The notes: generated by a model not told the origin, from the sequence alone. Shown: positions 18,101 through 27,543, counted from the first letter of the stretch. The stretch is DNA of 64,000 nt from Pedobacter sp. N36a (GCF_014472395.1 NZ_JACSZW010000005.1:1-64000), one strand, 5' to 3'. Made by a program: numbers and translations.

Positions 18101-18404
18101 GCTGGTATTTTTTGTCCAAAAGAATCAGTCTGCCTTTTTCTATTGACATAAACTTCGCACTCGGAATGAGGTAAACCGTATTTGGCTTAATCTCTACATT
18201 GTCAATCGCCTCAATCACTTGCAGTTTACTATGCTGGGCCAGGATCTGCACCATCTGACTCTTAAAATCAGCAGAAAGATGCTGTATCAGGATATAGGAT
18301 ACGGAATCCAGTGGGGTATGATCAAAGAACACGGATATAGCTTCCAAGCCTCCGGCCGATGCTCCGATAGCTATAATATATTGCTGATCGACAATTTTAG
18401 TCAT
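15144..18404 (-). CDS. CheB methylesterase - CheR methyltransferase - PAS - histidine kinase fusion
   Basis: The 1086-residue protein starts with a CheB-like domain (IAIGASAGGLEAI with Ser16, LIQHLSADF with His42, SGTGDDGSKG with the catalytic Asp). A CheR SAM-methyltransferase domain follows (IRRIKRRM, WVAGCATGEEAYSIA, FASDIS, DLISCRNLLIYL). A Glu/Asn-rich coiled coil at about 670-715 repeats NEELQS units. After it come a PAS region and a kinase core: phospho-His879 in GASHDLNAP, N-box NLLTNAIKF, and G-boxes DNGIGI and GTGIGL. No membrane segment and no chemotaxis genes are nearby. Related fusions act in stress signalling rather than taxis. No partner regulator is adjacent. Confidence 0.92.
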   Translation of the reverse strand: MTKIVDQQYIIAIGASAGGLEAISVFFDHTPLDSVSYILIQHLSADFKSQMVQILAQHSKLQVIEAIDNVEIKPNTVYLIPSAKFMSIEKGRLILLDKKYQPRPHMTIDYFFSSLAKERGNKAIGVILSGTGDDGSKGIEAIKNAGGMTLVQDPITASFSGMPVAAISTGCADRIISPKAMPQLIDEYVMDGFLDQLTGEISAPNDGEVIGKILTLIKDSLPLDFSDYKRPTIIRRIKRRMEHHHLNEIGQYYKLLKGNTSEITLLANEFLISVTSFFRDQEAFQIIEETVIPAIIKNNNTEVLKIWVAGCATGEEAYSIAILIKEYLNKYPKNIEVKIFASDISKAALDIASKGIYPESIVKSVSKDRLQQFFTKEGTSYKIKHEVRKMLIFAQHNLTNNAPYCNMDLISCRNLLIYLNVTLQQKVFALLHFGLKEGGYLFLGPSESGSVIMDGFNEVNSKWNILKSYKTGRSISSDTFSSHRIGEFQEKTEATKKQVTQVSKSELAYQVNSALLRERAFNGVCTDENLHVVQSFGDTESYLKNINFNYNLIDLLPDHICTLFKATAWKSLKLNERFVLNGLSISGTGKDENKLIDIVISPFYIVGSEERLLLVLFTESHAGTKEGNVIHIEDINEVMREHIISLEQEVAQLRHTVTVAHELIGSSNENMQSFNEELQSANEEMQSANEEMQSTNEELQSVNEELQTVNRNHELTIDELTDLNDDLNNYFRSNINGQLFVDRDLLLKRYSPGAVEHINIRESDIGRPLSNITTNIKFETLIDDIKRVIQNEEHITREAEAPNGKVYQVMTMPYLKKNSKKADGAVISFYDISELKKLLRELDISNKNLDISNHSLDESNQSLLRINADLNNFVFGASHDLNAPILNIEMLLEILNEKLDTQDSEVMELSEMMYKAVTNFKSILSDLARIGHLESEDDEGAEESFPDLFDEIKEVMSEHIKVSKAIIHTDFRENRVRFAKKNLRSVMLNLLTNAIKFSHPDRLPEISIKTERIGQFILLTITDNGIGINKDEVDHIFKKYKRLSMVTHGTGIGLYLIRKIVNASGGKIEVECAIGKGCAFKIFFKM

Positions 18405-18783
18405 AAGCTAACGATAATTTAGTGATTACAGAATGGAAGAGCGTCCATTAAAGATAAAGATATTCTAACGTAATAATTTATTTATTTTCAAGTACTTAGA
18501 TAGTAAAAAATTTAAATAATTAAGCAAAAATGTGATGGAAGATGGTTCCCTCATTTTAACCGGATTTGCATTGATGAGGCTTTATGACAATTAACCTTTC
18601 TAATACGATTTATGAACAAAAATAAAGTTATATCTGTCATATTAACAATAAGCCCATTCGATAATGTGCTTAAGTGACTTTTTGATCTCCTCCTCCCCCT
18701 CTTTGCTGTTAATATCGATACCACAGATGGTTGCACCACTCTGACTTTTTGAGTTTACTTTTCATTAGTGTTTTAAGTTTCTA
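18405..18783. other. intergenic region with one small coding-like remnant
   Basis: This 379-bp AT-rich stretch holds the upstream region of the kinase gene on the minus strand. On the minus strand, about 18642-18764, an open stretch without a start codon reads SGATICGIDINSKEGEEEIKKS and ends IIEWAYC (the middle residues are split here). It looks like the C-terminus of a lost gene, but I cannot name it. No hairpin terminator was found. Confidence 0.3.
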
Positions 18784-21180
18784 TTAATTTGCCCTGCTAT
18801 TTTCAGCCTGCCCTGTTGGCTTATTTTTATACATGCTGTTTTTCAGTTTACCGAAACTATAAGCAGCCACCAGCCGGAAATAGTTGTTGTTAAATGACCT
18901 GTCGAAAAATATATCAGTATGCCCAACGCTATAATCTCCCGAGTTATTTGTTTTATGAAAGACATCATTTGCCAAAAACTTCAACTTCAGTGCATCTTTA
19001 AAAAACTCTTTATCAATGCCTATTGTCACTAAAGACCTGCTTCTGTTTTGATACAATCCTGAAGACCGTTCTCCAAGATACCAAGCCAACAGTTGTACCT
19101 TAAACAAATTTTTCACGTTAAAAGTGTTGCTAGAGTAAAAATACCATTGCGGCCTTGGCGGCAGAGATACAAAGGAAAACTGATCATCTATCATTTTGGT
19201 ATAGCTCAGATTTACTGTGTTTATAGCCGTCCAGAAACCCAGACCTGTCGAGACAGAAAGTGCAGCGAAATAAGCATGACTCTTTTCCAGGTTAAGCCCC
19301 TTTAAGACATAACTATCTGGCGTAATACCCCTTAAAGCGGCGGAACTAAGCGGGTCATCCAAATAGTTATAACCAATCCTCAGGTCAACTTTCCGATAAT
19401 ATGCACCTAATTCAAAAGAATGCACTTTCTCCGGAATAAGGTTGGGATTTCCTTCAATGGTCGTAAAAGGGTCCTAATAAATGACAAATGGATTTAAAGC
19501 CTGATACCTCGGCCTGGTGATCCTCGAAACGTAGGAAGCACTCAATTTAAGCTGATCAGAAATAGTCCTGCTGAGCATTAGGCTTGGAAAAAGATTAACA
19601 TAATCATCACGGATCTCTTGCCTCCCGCCTACACTCGTATTTAATGTGTAATTGGTCCATTCTCCCCTTAGGCCTAATCCGAAGTTAATCTTACCCATTA
19701 AAACTCCACTGTAATTGAGATAGGCAGCCGGTATTTTCTCTCTATATTCAAAATCACTGGATAAGTTTTCATCTGGTCTAAAATCTCCCCCGTCATCTGC
19801 AATCAGAAAACCAGTACCAGAGTTCGTATTCACATAGCTGAATTTAAGCCCAAGCTCCAGTTTTTCCCTGTCATTGAACACTTTGGTATAATCCGCCTGC
19901 GTACTGGAAATCATGATCCTATGCTGAACATCATTTTTTAAAACCCTGAAAGCAGCTGTTCCATCGATCAAACTTTGCTCATCAATGAGGTCATTGATGT
20001 CGGCATGATAATCTGAATACTGACTTCCGACAAAAAACACCGAGCCCAGCGTATCTATAGATTGGTTGTAATTAAAAGTAAAGGAGTGATTTAGCCGATA
20101 TTCATTTTTCTTGATATCGCTGCTATAAAAGCGTGTTCCTTCATTGGTGGTAATGTTGTTCTTACTGTCCTGGCTTCCCCCCTGTTTTTCTAAATTCCCA
20201 TTATACCCCAGAGAAAGACTCTTGTCTTTATTGATACTATATTGAGCACCGAGCCCATAATTAGAGAGATGATGAAGTTTACGGTTCCAGTTTGTGGTTA
20301 ACTCAGATCGCAAAAAATCTTCTTCCGAGGGCCGGGTCCTGGTGGTATACAGCCGCTCCTTGTCCTCTCCTTGAAACAAGCCATAATTACCTACTACAGA
20401 AAGTTTTTCTTTATTGTAATTGAAGTCAAACATGGTATTCGTATTCAGACCTGCAAATTCAGACACGGTAACCAACTGACTAACATTAGCAAGAAACCCT
20501 TCTCCGGCATTAGTTTTGGTAATGATATTTATGACCGCTTTTCCTTCTGCATCATATTTTGAAGAGGGATTGGAAATGATCTCAATCTTTTCTGCCTGCG
20601 AAGCCGGAATAGAAGCCATGCGTTCCGCAGTGATGAGTCTGCCATTCAAATAAATCGTAGCCTCGCCTTTACCGGCTACAGAAATCTGTCCATCACTAAT
20701 GATCACATTTGGAGCCCTGCTTAGAATTTCAGTTAAGGAACTGCTATTCGCAAGTATGGTATTGGCCACCTTCACCTCAAGGTTACCATTCGTCAAATGC
20801 CGCGTCAGAGGCACCTGAGCACTGACCCGAACTTCATTCAACTGAATGTTACGCTGTTTAATCACAATAGTTCCTAAATCAATAGTTGTCGTTCCGTTAT
20901 ACTTTACCTGGATGAGCGTATCGGCAAAGAGCAGGGAGGTTAATTTCAAAGTCACTTCTTTTTGATTGATGTCTGACATTTCGAAACTACCGTTCAGAAA
21001 GCTAATACCCTTTCTAAAAGCAGGATCCGCAACAGCGTAAATTAATACGTTCCCCATGAGTGGCTCATGATTGGAATCAGTTATCCTGGCGGAGATGCGC
21101 TGGATATTTTGGGCTTTTAATTTTTGGGACTGGAAGAATAAAGTCGATATACCGAGGAATGTGATCAGCAGGATTTTCAT
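18784..21180 (-). pseudogene. outer-membrane beta-barrel (TonB-receptor-like) gene interrupted by an in-frame amber codon
   Basis: The N-terminal 568 residues have a signal peptide, a carboxypeptidase-regulatory-like domain (RISARITDSNHEPLMGNVLI), a plug-like region (LTEILSRAPNVIISDGQISV and GKGEATIYLNGRLI) and the start of an OMP beta-barrel. A TAG at 19474-19476 stops it just after RPRYQALNPFVIY. The same frame then continues without any shift as DPFTTIEGNPNLIPEKVHSFELG to 18784, exactly the expected next barrel segment. Related receptors commonly have Gln at that position, so CAG to TAG is the simplest event. Barrel strands cannot assemble without the last 230 residues unless the stop is read through. 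This is either a pseudogene, a suppressed codon or a base error. Confidence 0.85.
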
Positions 21181-21309
21181 TTGCGAATTAGATTTAGTTT
21201 TTCTTTTTCACAAAAATCAACAGTAAAAACCTCGATCAGGTTCCAGAAACAGGAATCAGGAGTACAGATTTATAAATTAATACGAAGAATCAGGTTCAAA
21301 TACCGGCCA

Positions 21310-22398
21310 TTACTTTTGTAATGTATGCTGCTGATAACTGAAGGGCGTAGTTCCTTTCAGTTTCTTAAATGCGGCGAAAAAAGTAGACTTTGAGTTAAAC
21401 CCAACTTCATAACCTATAGATTCCAAGGTTAGCCGGTGATCTGTTGAGATGATACTGCAGGCTTCATTGATCCTGAATTCATTGACAAAAGTTGTAAAGT
21501 TCTTTCCCAGATTATCATTTAAAAACTGTGACAATTGGTGACTGCTTACATTTACCCCTTTTGATAAGTCACTTAATTTTAAATCAGGATTTCTGTACAT
21601 CGCTTGTTGTCTCATGACTTTTTCCAGTTTCCCTAGCAGAATTCCAACCTCGTCATCATTGACTTTTTTACCCGAATATTTATTCGGACTGAGCAAAAAC
21701 AGGTCGTCGGTTTTCTTTCTATACAAAAGCACCGAAATAATCAGGTACAATATCAGGGAAAAACCAATTGAACCGCTGATATAGGACATGAATGGTGCCC
21801 GGATCAGGCTTAGAAAAAAGGTAATGAAGATCACTACATTCCCGAAGAAGATCATGAGCAGCCAGTTTTCAGCTGGATTCAGCTGCTGGACTTTGCTGAA
21901 TATTTTTTTCAGTATTCCTTTTATCACAAAGGTCGAAATGACGATATAAATAAACCATTGTAAATAAATAATCTTGCTAAGGTATTGGTTCCATAGCCAT
22001 GAATAATTTTCATAAGGATAGCCTATACCAGTGATCAATACCAGTAGAAATAACGAAGCCATCATCCATTTCCAGGATTCAGGAATTCGCTCCAATCCCA
22101 TTACCGCGGACTTCAGAAAACAATAAAGGAAAGGACCTATAAAAAAGCAGGCGGAAAGACCAATCTGCAGATAAATCTTAGGCAGATGACCATCAAAATA
22201 GACAAAAACTGATTTTCCAATCCGAACACTCAAGACTAACAGCAGTGCGCCGAGAAAATAACTGCTCAGGTATTTTTTCCTGGTAAACAAAAAAAAGTAT
22301 AAGCTTAGAATAAGCCCATTAAAAGCTCCTAGAGCACTAAAAAAAAACAAGAGTTCCTTACCGACGTTCATATATGGGCTATAGTGGTGGTCATTCAA
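21310..22398 (-). CDS. membrane-anchored AraC family regulator
   Basis: The N-terminal half has six to seven hydrophobic segments starting FFFSALGAFNGLILSLYFF, then SYFLGALLLVLSVRI and so on. The C-terminal 100 residues are an AraC double helix-turn-helix (LSDLSKGVNVSSHQLSQFLND, LESIGYEVGFNSKSTFFAAFKK, GTTPFSYQ). The start could also be the ATG at 22371, which aligns with the divergent paralogue. The gene sits 129 bp upstream of the beta-barrel gene on the same strand. It probably senses an envelope signal and acts at nearby promoters, which is inference. Confidence 0.88.
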   Translation of the reverse strand: MNDHHYSPYMNVGKELLFFFSALGAFNGLILSLYFFLFTRKKYLSSYFLGALLLVLSVRIGKSVFVYFDGHLPKIYLQIGLSACFFIGPFLYCFLKSAVMGLERIPESWKWMMASLFLLVLITGIGYPYENYSWLWNQYLSKIIYLQWFIYIVISTFVIKGILKKIFSKVQQLNPAENWLLMIFFGNVVIFITFFLSLIRAPFMSYISGSIGFSLILYLIISVLLYRKKTDDLFLLSPNKYSGKKVNDDEVGILLGKLEKVMRQQAMYRNPDLKLSDLSKGVNVSSHQLSQFLNDNLGKNFTTFVNEFRINEACSIISTDHRLTLESIGYEVGFNSKSTFFAAFKKLKGTTPFSYQQHTLQK

Positions 22399-22548
22399 AT
22401 GTACCTTTTTTATTCGTTTTCTTCTTAACAGGGCATTTTCATGTTTATTATTTTTTAAGTCCGCTGATGAAATGCGGCTCAGGGTTTAAAATTTTTCAAA
22501 ATTAGCGGCATCATGAAGTTGCTGCTTAATTATTTTATATAAAATAAC

Positions 22549-22617
22549 TAACTTCAACAATGTTTTTTTCGGTTTTCACCGATGGATAATGCATCAACAA
22601 CTATTTAACTTCATCAA
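22549..22617. promoter_or_regulatory. repeated TAACTTCA[A/T]CAA motif in the divergent AraC intergenic region
   Basis: TAACTTCAACAA at 22549-22560 and TAACTTCATCAA at 22606-22617 form a direct repeat 57 bp apart, and a third, inverted AACTTCATGATG lies at 22509-22520. The intergenic region separates two divergent paralogous AraC regulators. The motif may be their binding site. Confidence 0.3.
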
Positions 22618-22620
22618 ATA

Positions 22621-23652
22621 ATGACAGATTCAGGTCAGTTTCTTTTCTTCTTTAGTGCCTTAGGAGCTTTTAATGGTCTCCTGCTCTCCATATACTTTGC
22701 CATAAATGCTAAAAAGAAAATCTTCACAAACTACTTTTTATCTTTGTTATTACTTGTTTTAAGCATCAGAATCCTTAAATCCGTCTTCTTCTATTTCAAT
22801 CCTCATTTATCTAATATTTTTATTCAAATCGGACTTTCAGCCTGCGTTCTGATTGGTCCATTTCTTTTTTTATACCTAAAGACCTATGCGGAAGGTGAAA
22901 AATCAAATTGGACCAGACATGTGTTCCCCTATTTGGGAGTCCTCACAATTTTAGGTTTTTTTTATCCTTATGTTGACCATCGTGCAATCTGGAGCACCTG
23001 GATTATAAAAGCCATCTCTATCCAGTGGTTAATTTATATCATTTTGTCTTTCAAAAGCATTCAGCCTGTTTTCCAGAAAATTAAAGACAAAGAAAATTTA
23101 CGTAAAATAGATGTATGGGTAATGAGCATCTATTTGGGGGTTACCTTGATTTGGCTCGCCTACACTACCTCTCCATACACTTCTTATATAGCCGGGGCCT
23201 TGTCATTTACATTTATTTTGTATGTAAATGTGCTGCTTTTAATCTTCAGGAATAGTAATGGAATCACGTTCTTTCAAGAAAAAGAGAAATATAAAAATAA
23301 GGAGATTGACAAAAAAACACTAGAGCTCATTGGTCAAAAACTACCTATCATCATTGAAAAAGAACTATTTCTAAATCCAAATTTCACGCTGGAAGAAGCC
23401 GCAAAAGAACTGAAAGTATCTAAGCACCTACTCTCTCAGTATCTAAATGAAATCCTTGGCAAATCTTTCTCAAACCTCATTAGTAGCTACAGAGTTGAAA
23501 AAGCAAAGAAACTACTGGAAACCGAGAAAAACTTTACCATCGAAAGCTTGGGTTACGATAGTGGTTTTAGCTCAAAATCGACCTTCTTTACTGCATTCAA
23601 AAAAATAACAGGTCTAACGCCGGCAGAATACCAGAAATCATACTCAAAATAA
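22621..23652 (+). CDS. membrane-anchored AraC family regulator (divergent paralogue)
   Basis: This 343-residue protein shares its first segment (FFFSALGAFNGLLLSIYF) and layout with the divergent gene at 21310-22398. Six to seven transmembrane segments occupy residues 1-215. The AraC domain is at about 240-343 (LEEAAKELKVSKHLLSQYLNE, IESLGYDSGFSSKSTFFTAF, GLTPAEYQ). The two arose by duplication. Downstream are a decayed DJ-1/PfpI gene and an M20 amidohydrolase, possible targets. A 37-codon frame without known relatives (23755-23868) lies in between. Confidence 0.88.
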   Translation: MTDSGQFLFFFSALGAFNGLLLSIYFAINAKKKIFTNYFLSLLLLVLSIRILKSVFFYFNPHLSNIFIQIGLSACVLIGPFLFLYLKTYAEGEKSNWTRHVFPYLGVLTILGFFYPYVDHRAIWSTWIIKAISIQWLIYIILSFKSIQPVFQKIKDKENLRKIDVWVMSIYLGVTLIWLAYTTSPYTSYIAGALSFTFILYVNVLLLIFRNSNGITFFQEKEKYKNKEIDKKTLELIGQKLPIIIEKELFLNPNFTLEEAAKELKVSKHLLSQYLNEILGKSFSNLISSYRVEKAKKLLETEKNFTIESLGYDSGFSSKSTFFTAFKKITGLTPAEYQKSYSK

Positions 23653-23881
23653 GTTCAATATTATAGAATCAAACTCCTAATCTATAAATCACAGCCAATA
23701 AAAGCCGAATATCATAGAAATTGCCCTCATTATTCAACAGTTAAAAACTTAAAAATGAGAACAGTATTTTTATCTATTGGCCTTCATCCTCCATGTCTAA
23801 ATGTAAATACTCAAGTAAGCGATACTAAGAGTGATTTTGGCTGCAAAAAACGTAATAATAACCCTTGAAATTTTCGATAAT

Positions 23882-24533
23882 ATGAACCAGATCATAGTCT
23901 TATTACTTGGTTTTTTAGGTTTATATTCCACAAGCAACCCTATACAGAAAAGGATCTTATTTGTCACTTCAAACCGGGATTTTTATGGAAACAAAAAGAT
24001 AGCTGCATCCAACCACTTTGAGGAGATCACCGTTCCATACGATATATTTAAAAAGGCGGGATACACCGTTGATTTCATCAGCCCAAAAGGTGGAGCAATT
24101 TCCATTGATCATATCAATACTTCGAACAGCCTTCAAAAAAGGTATTTATACGACGGTTGCTTTATGGATAAATTGGAGCATACGATGAAGCCCAGTGAAA
24201 TTACTGCCGAAAATTACCAAGCCATTTTTTATACTGGTGGTCCTCCAATGTCTGGCGTAACAGAGGATACTGCAATCCAAGAGATTTCAAGAAAAATCTA
24301 CAATAAAAATGGGGTGGTTTCAGCTATATGTCATGGGACAGCAGGAATGGCTTTTTTAAAAGACGAAAGCGTAAGTTTTCTGGATAAAAAACAACACCTA
24401 CTCGCTATACAGGTAAATTTGAGAATAGAGCTATGGAATATTCAAAAACTGTTCTCTATACTGAACTGGAGTAAGACTGACATCTTTCTTAAACATCCTT
24501 GAAAAATATGGTGGGCTGGATAAAAGGGTGTAA
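23882..24533 (+). pseudogene. DJ-1/PfpI family gene with frameshifted 3' end
   Basis: ATG 23882 gives a signal-like start (MNQIIVLLLGFLGLYS) and then RILFVTSNRDFYG, AGYTVDFISPKGG, YQAIFYTGGPPMSG and the nucleophile elbow VSAICHGTAGM, where Cys would be catalytic. After FLDKKQH at about 24390 the expected C-terminal third is found only in shifted frames: TGKFENRAMEYSKT in one and FLNILEKYGGLDKRV in another, ending at 24533. At least two indels are needed. The open frame itself stops at 24502. Active-site residues remain, but the fold is probably incomplete. Confidence 0.7.
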
Positions 24534-24576
24534 CATTAAAACATTTGGTGTTGTCCTACATGGTAGAATATATCAC

Positions 24577-25860
24577 ATGAAAACTACCCTATCCATCATC
24601 TTTACCATGCTTGGTCTATTGAGCTTCGGACAGACAAATAAGATCAATGTCCTAGATCACAAATTGATTGGTATGGAAACCGACAAAATTTATGATAAAT
24701 TGGTAAAGATCAGAAGGGATTTTCATACCCACCCTGAACTGGCAGGCAAAGAAAAACGTAGTCAGCAAGTCATAAAAGACTATTTACTGAATTTAGGAAT
24801 TGAGGTTGATACCACTATTTACGCGCACAGTGTTGTAGGGATTATAAAAGGAGGCAAAAAAGGAACAAGAAAAATTGCATGGCGAGCTGACATGGATGCC
24901 TTGCCAAGTGACTTCCCTGAGCAGCTGAGTTTCAAGTCTAAAGTACCAGGTGTGCAGCACGGTTGCGGCCATGATGTGCATTTAGCAATTGGACTGGGAA
25001 TAGCCGAAATCCTTGCAAAACATAAAGAATCACTAAAGGGAACCGTATATCTCCTATTTCAGCCAGAAGAAGAAACTTTTGCCGGAGCAAAAAACATGAT
25101 TGACAATGGTTTAGTTTCTAAATTTGATCCTTCTGAAATTTATGCACTACATGTAACGGCTTTACCGGTTGGACAAATTATGGTTAAACCTAATGAAATG
25201 TTTGCCTACCAAAAGCGCGTCAGAATTAAACTTAAGAATAGCGTAACGAATGAAGAAGCCAAAGCACTTGCCGGCAAAATATATCAATCTTTATCACGCG
25301 CAAAGAACGATAGTAAACCTTGGGAAGTGCAAAATATGAGTGACCACAGAGATGGATTAATGCAGCCAAATACCATCTTTAATGATTACCTCATTATGGA
25401 TAAAAATTTCATGATATCTTCAAAAAATGAAGAACTGTTTTTAGACACCTATTTATATGAAACGAATCAAGCGCAGCTTGAAAAAATAATACCTGCAATC
25501 GAGCAAGTCATCAAAAAAGAAAATTACACAGCGCAATTAGTTTCAGTTTCGTTTATTCAGGGCAACCCCACAATATACAATGATGAAAATTTAACAAAAA
25601 AATCAATGAAGATCTTACAAGGAATTTATGGCGACCATTCAATTGTCCGCAGTTATGGACAGGTTCCTTTTTTTAATGATGATTTTGCCTATTTTCAACA
25701 AAAAGTACCGGGCGTATATTTTTTTCTAGGTGGATCAAATTTAGAAAAAGGATTGGTTGCAATGAATCATGCAGCTAATTTTATGGTTGATGAAGAAAGC
25801 ATAAAAATTGGCGTAAAAAGCTTCTCCTCCCTTATTATGGAAAGATTGAATCGGAAATAA
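24577..25860 (+). CDS. M20 family metallopeptidase/amidohydrolase, secreted
   Basis: The ATG at 24577 provides a signal peptide (TLSIIFTMLGLLSFGQ), while the longer open frame adds relic sequence from the preceding DJ-1 gene. The 427-residue enzyme has the M20 metal and catalytic motifs: RRDFHTHPELAGKE, WRADMDALP, HGCGHDVHLAIGLG, QPEEETFAG, ALHV and NHAANF. Members remove acyl groups from amino acids or cleave small peptides in the periplasm. Its convergent neighbour (WYL regulator) ends 3 bp away. Substrate cannot be read from sequence. Confidence 0.9.
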   Translation: MKTTLSIIFTMLGLLSFGQTNKINVLDHKLIGMETDKIYDKLVKIRRDFHTHPELAGKEKRSQQVIKDYLLNLGIEVDTTIYAHSVVGIIKGGKKGTRKIAWRADMDALPSDFPEQLSFKSKVPGVQHGCGHDVHLAIGLGIAEILAKHKESLKGTVYLLFQPEEETFAGAKNMIDNGLVSKFDPSEIYALHVTALPVGQIMVKPNEMFAYQKRVRIKLKNSVTNEEAKALAGKIYQSLSRAKNDSKPWEVQNMSDHRDGLMQPNTIFNDYLIMDKNFMISSKNEELFLDTYLYETNQAQLEKIIPAIEQVIKKENYTAQLVSVSFIQGNPTIYNDENLTKKSMKILQGIYGDHSIVRSYGQVPFFNDDFAYFQQKVPGVYFFLGGSNLEKGLVAMNHAANFMVDEESIKIGVKSFSSLIMERLNRK

Positions 25861-25863
25861 ATA

Positions 25864-26556
25864 TTAATAGTATTTATCAAAATATTGCTGCAAGGTCATC
25901 TGATGCGGACTGAATTTCTCATCGAGGACTTCCAGCTTTCGGATTCGGTCTATACGAAAATACCTAAATTCATCTCTTAAGCGGCACCATGCAATCAACA
26001 ACCAATTTTCTGTTGTGCTGACTAGAGCAAAGGGCTCAATTAATCGATCAGAGATACTTCCAGCTTCATTTATATATTCAATTTTAATGATTAGAAAGTT
26101 GGTTAAGGCAAGCTGAAGATCAGATAGGTTATTACTGCTTTTCGCGCTTTTTACATTGAGTTCAAAACGAGTTCGCTCTGTAAGTAACATCGCTTTATCT
26201 TTAACTTTATAACCCAATACTGCTTTAATTTTCTCTACAGCCTCGATATAATCATTTACAAATGAGGTGTCTTTATTTTTAAGTACCAGTTGCTCGGCGA
26301 GAATTAAAGCGTTTGCCTGTTTTTCGGTAAACATGACTGGCGGCACTCTATAACCTTCCATTAATCGATAACCTTTCCCCTCCTCCGTTAAAACAGGAAC
26401 ACCTGCCTGTTCCAGCGCTCTTATATCTCTATATATGGTTCTAGTACTTACTGAAAACTTTTTGGCAAGTTCAGTTGCCGTCAATGTATGCCGCGTTTGT
26501 AATTGAGTCAAAATTGCGGTTAGACGTGAAAGTCTTTTCGTATCGTTATCAATCAT
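25864..26556 (-). CDS. YafY-type transcriptional regulator (HTH and WYL domains)
   Basis: The 230-residue protein begins with a DeoR-like winged helix (RLTAILTQLQTRHTLTATEL, STRTIYRDIRALEQAGVPV) and then GKGYRLMEGYRVPPVMFTE, which is the standard YafY linker. The C-terminal half is a WYL domain (IEYINEAGSISDRLIEPFALV, WLLIAWCRLRDEFRYFRIDRI). WYL domains bind ligands or nucleic acids, and many regulate stress or phage defence genes. No defence gene is nearby. Divergent or partner targets are not evident. Confidence 0.9.
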   Translation of the reverse strand: MIDNDTKRLSRLTAILTQLQTRHTLTATELAKKFSVSTRTIYRDIRALEQAGVPVLTEEGKGYRLMEGYRVPPVMFTEKQANALILAEQLVLKNKDTSFVNDYIEAVEKIKAVLGYKVKDKAMLLTERTRFELNVKSAKSSNNLSDLQLALTNFLIIKIEYINEAGSISDRLIEPFALVSTTENWLLIAWCRLRDEFRYFRIDRIRKLEVLDEKFSPHQMTLQQYFDKYY

Positions 26557-26658
26557 TATTTAATTTATTCAAGTCGACCATCAGTTTTTCAGCAATTTGC
26601 TATCCTTAATTTAAGGGCTGCAATTATACACATACCATTTATATAAACATCATTTATT

Positions 26659-27498
26659 TCATCGAGATGCCTTCTGCCGGTAGTCGGATGGGCTCAGGCC
26701 ATATTGCTTTTTGAAGCGTTTATAAAAATGACTTTCATCCGAATAGCCAAATGAGCGGCAGATTTGAGAAATGGTATCCGTAGTATGGGTCAGCAAATAG
26801 GCTGTTGCTGTTAATCTCTCACGACCTATATATCCTTTAATTGAAATGCCTATTTCTTGTTTAAAATAAATGGGCAGCTGATGTAATGGCATTCGAAAAG
26901 TTTCCGCCATAAAAGGAAGGGCTAGCATTTTAGGATCTTTTATATTTTTATGGATATGCTTTAATATTTTATCAATCATCTTCAGGCCTGATTGCTTCAG
27001 GTTTTTATTTTCCCCAAACGAGAGGTTACGTTCAATGATAGCGACAAGGCTCAGCAGTTGAAAATAAAATAGATTCTCATTTTTTTCAGGATGTTCGTTC
27101 ATATCCAGCATCAGGAAAACTATCTTTTCGGCAAGTGCGCGGTCATTATTTTCCAGTCGCACTTTTAGATTTAGCGGAGACTTTGCTTTCGACAGGGAAA
27201 CGATGACATTGCTACTTTGATCGATCAGCCCCCTTAACACACGTTTTCCTGCTTCTGTAAAGCGGCTTGTAATCAATTCTATTTCAGTGTTAGCCGAAAT
27301 ACGATATTGCTTCATGCGGTTGATAAAAAAGATATCGCCCTTTTCAAAGCTGACCTCCTGTCCACCCTTTTTTAATTTGCCAGTCCCCGAACAAATATAG
27401 AGGAACTCGTAAAAATCATTGACAAGCTCCTGTTCTACACCTTCGCTGAAGGTAACGCGCTGCACATTTACTGCACTAAATTGCCTTAAAGACCTCAT
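26659..27498 (-). CDS. AraC family transcriptional regulator
   Basis: This 279-residue protein has an N-terminal cupin-like sensor (YEFLYICSGTGKLKKGGQEV, FEKGDIFFINRMKQYRIS) and a C-terminal AraC domain (PFMAETFRMPLHQLPIYFKQE, ISQICRSFGYSDESHFYKRF, YGLSPSDYR). It is divergent from the siderophore-interacting protein gene, 113 bp away. Two direct repeats in that gap are its likely binding sites. Regulators of this type often respond to iron or siderophore, which suits the partner gene. Confidence 0.9.
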   Translation of the reverse strand: MRSLRQFSAVNVQRVTFSEGVEQELVNDFYEFLYICSGTGKLKKGGQEVSFEKGDIFFINRMKQYRISANTEIELITSRFTEAGKRVLRGLIDQSSNVIVSLSKAKSPLNLKVRLENNDRALAEKIVFLMLDMNEHPEKNENLFYFQLLSLVAIIERNLSFGENKNLKQSGLKMIDKILKHIHKNIKDPKMLALPFMAETFRMPLHQLPIYFKQEIGISIKGYIGRERLTATAYLLTHTTDTISQICRSFGYSDESHFYKRFKKQYGLSPSDYRQKASR

Positions 27499-27543
27499 GG
27501 ATTAAAGGTATAAATAACAACATCTTAAACCATAGGATTCTCT

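Noticed and set aside
24499..24576. N-terminal extension of the M20 enzyme
   Set aside because: These codons are relic DJ-1 sequence; the signal peptide begins at ATG 24577.
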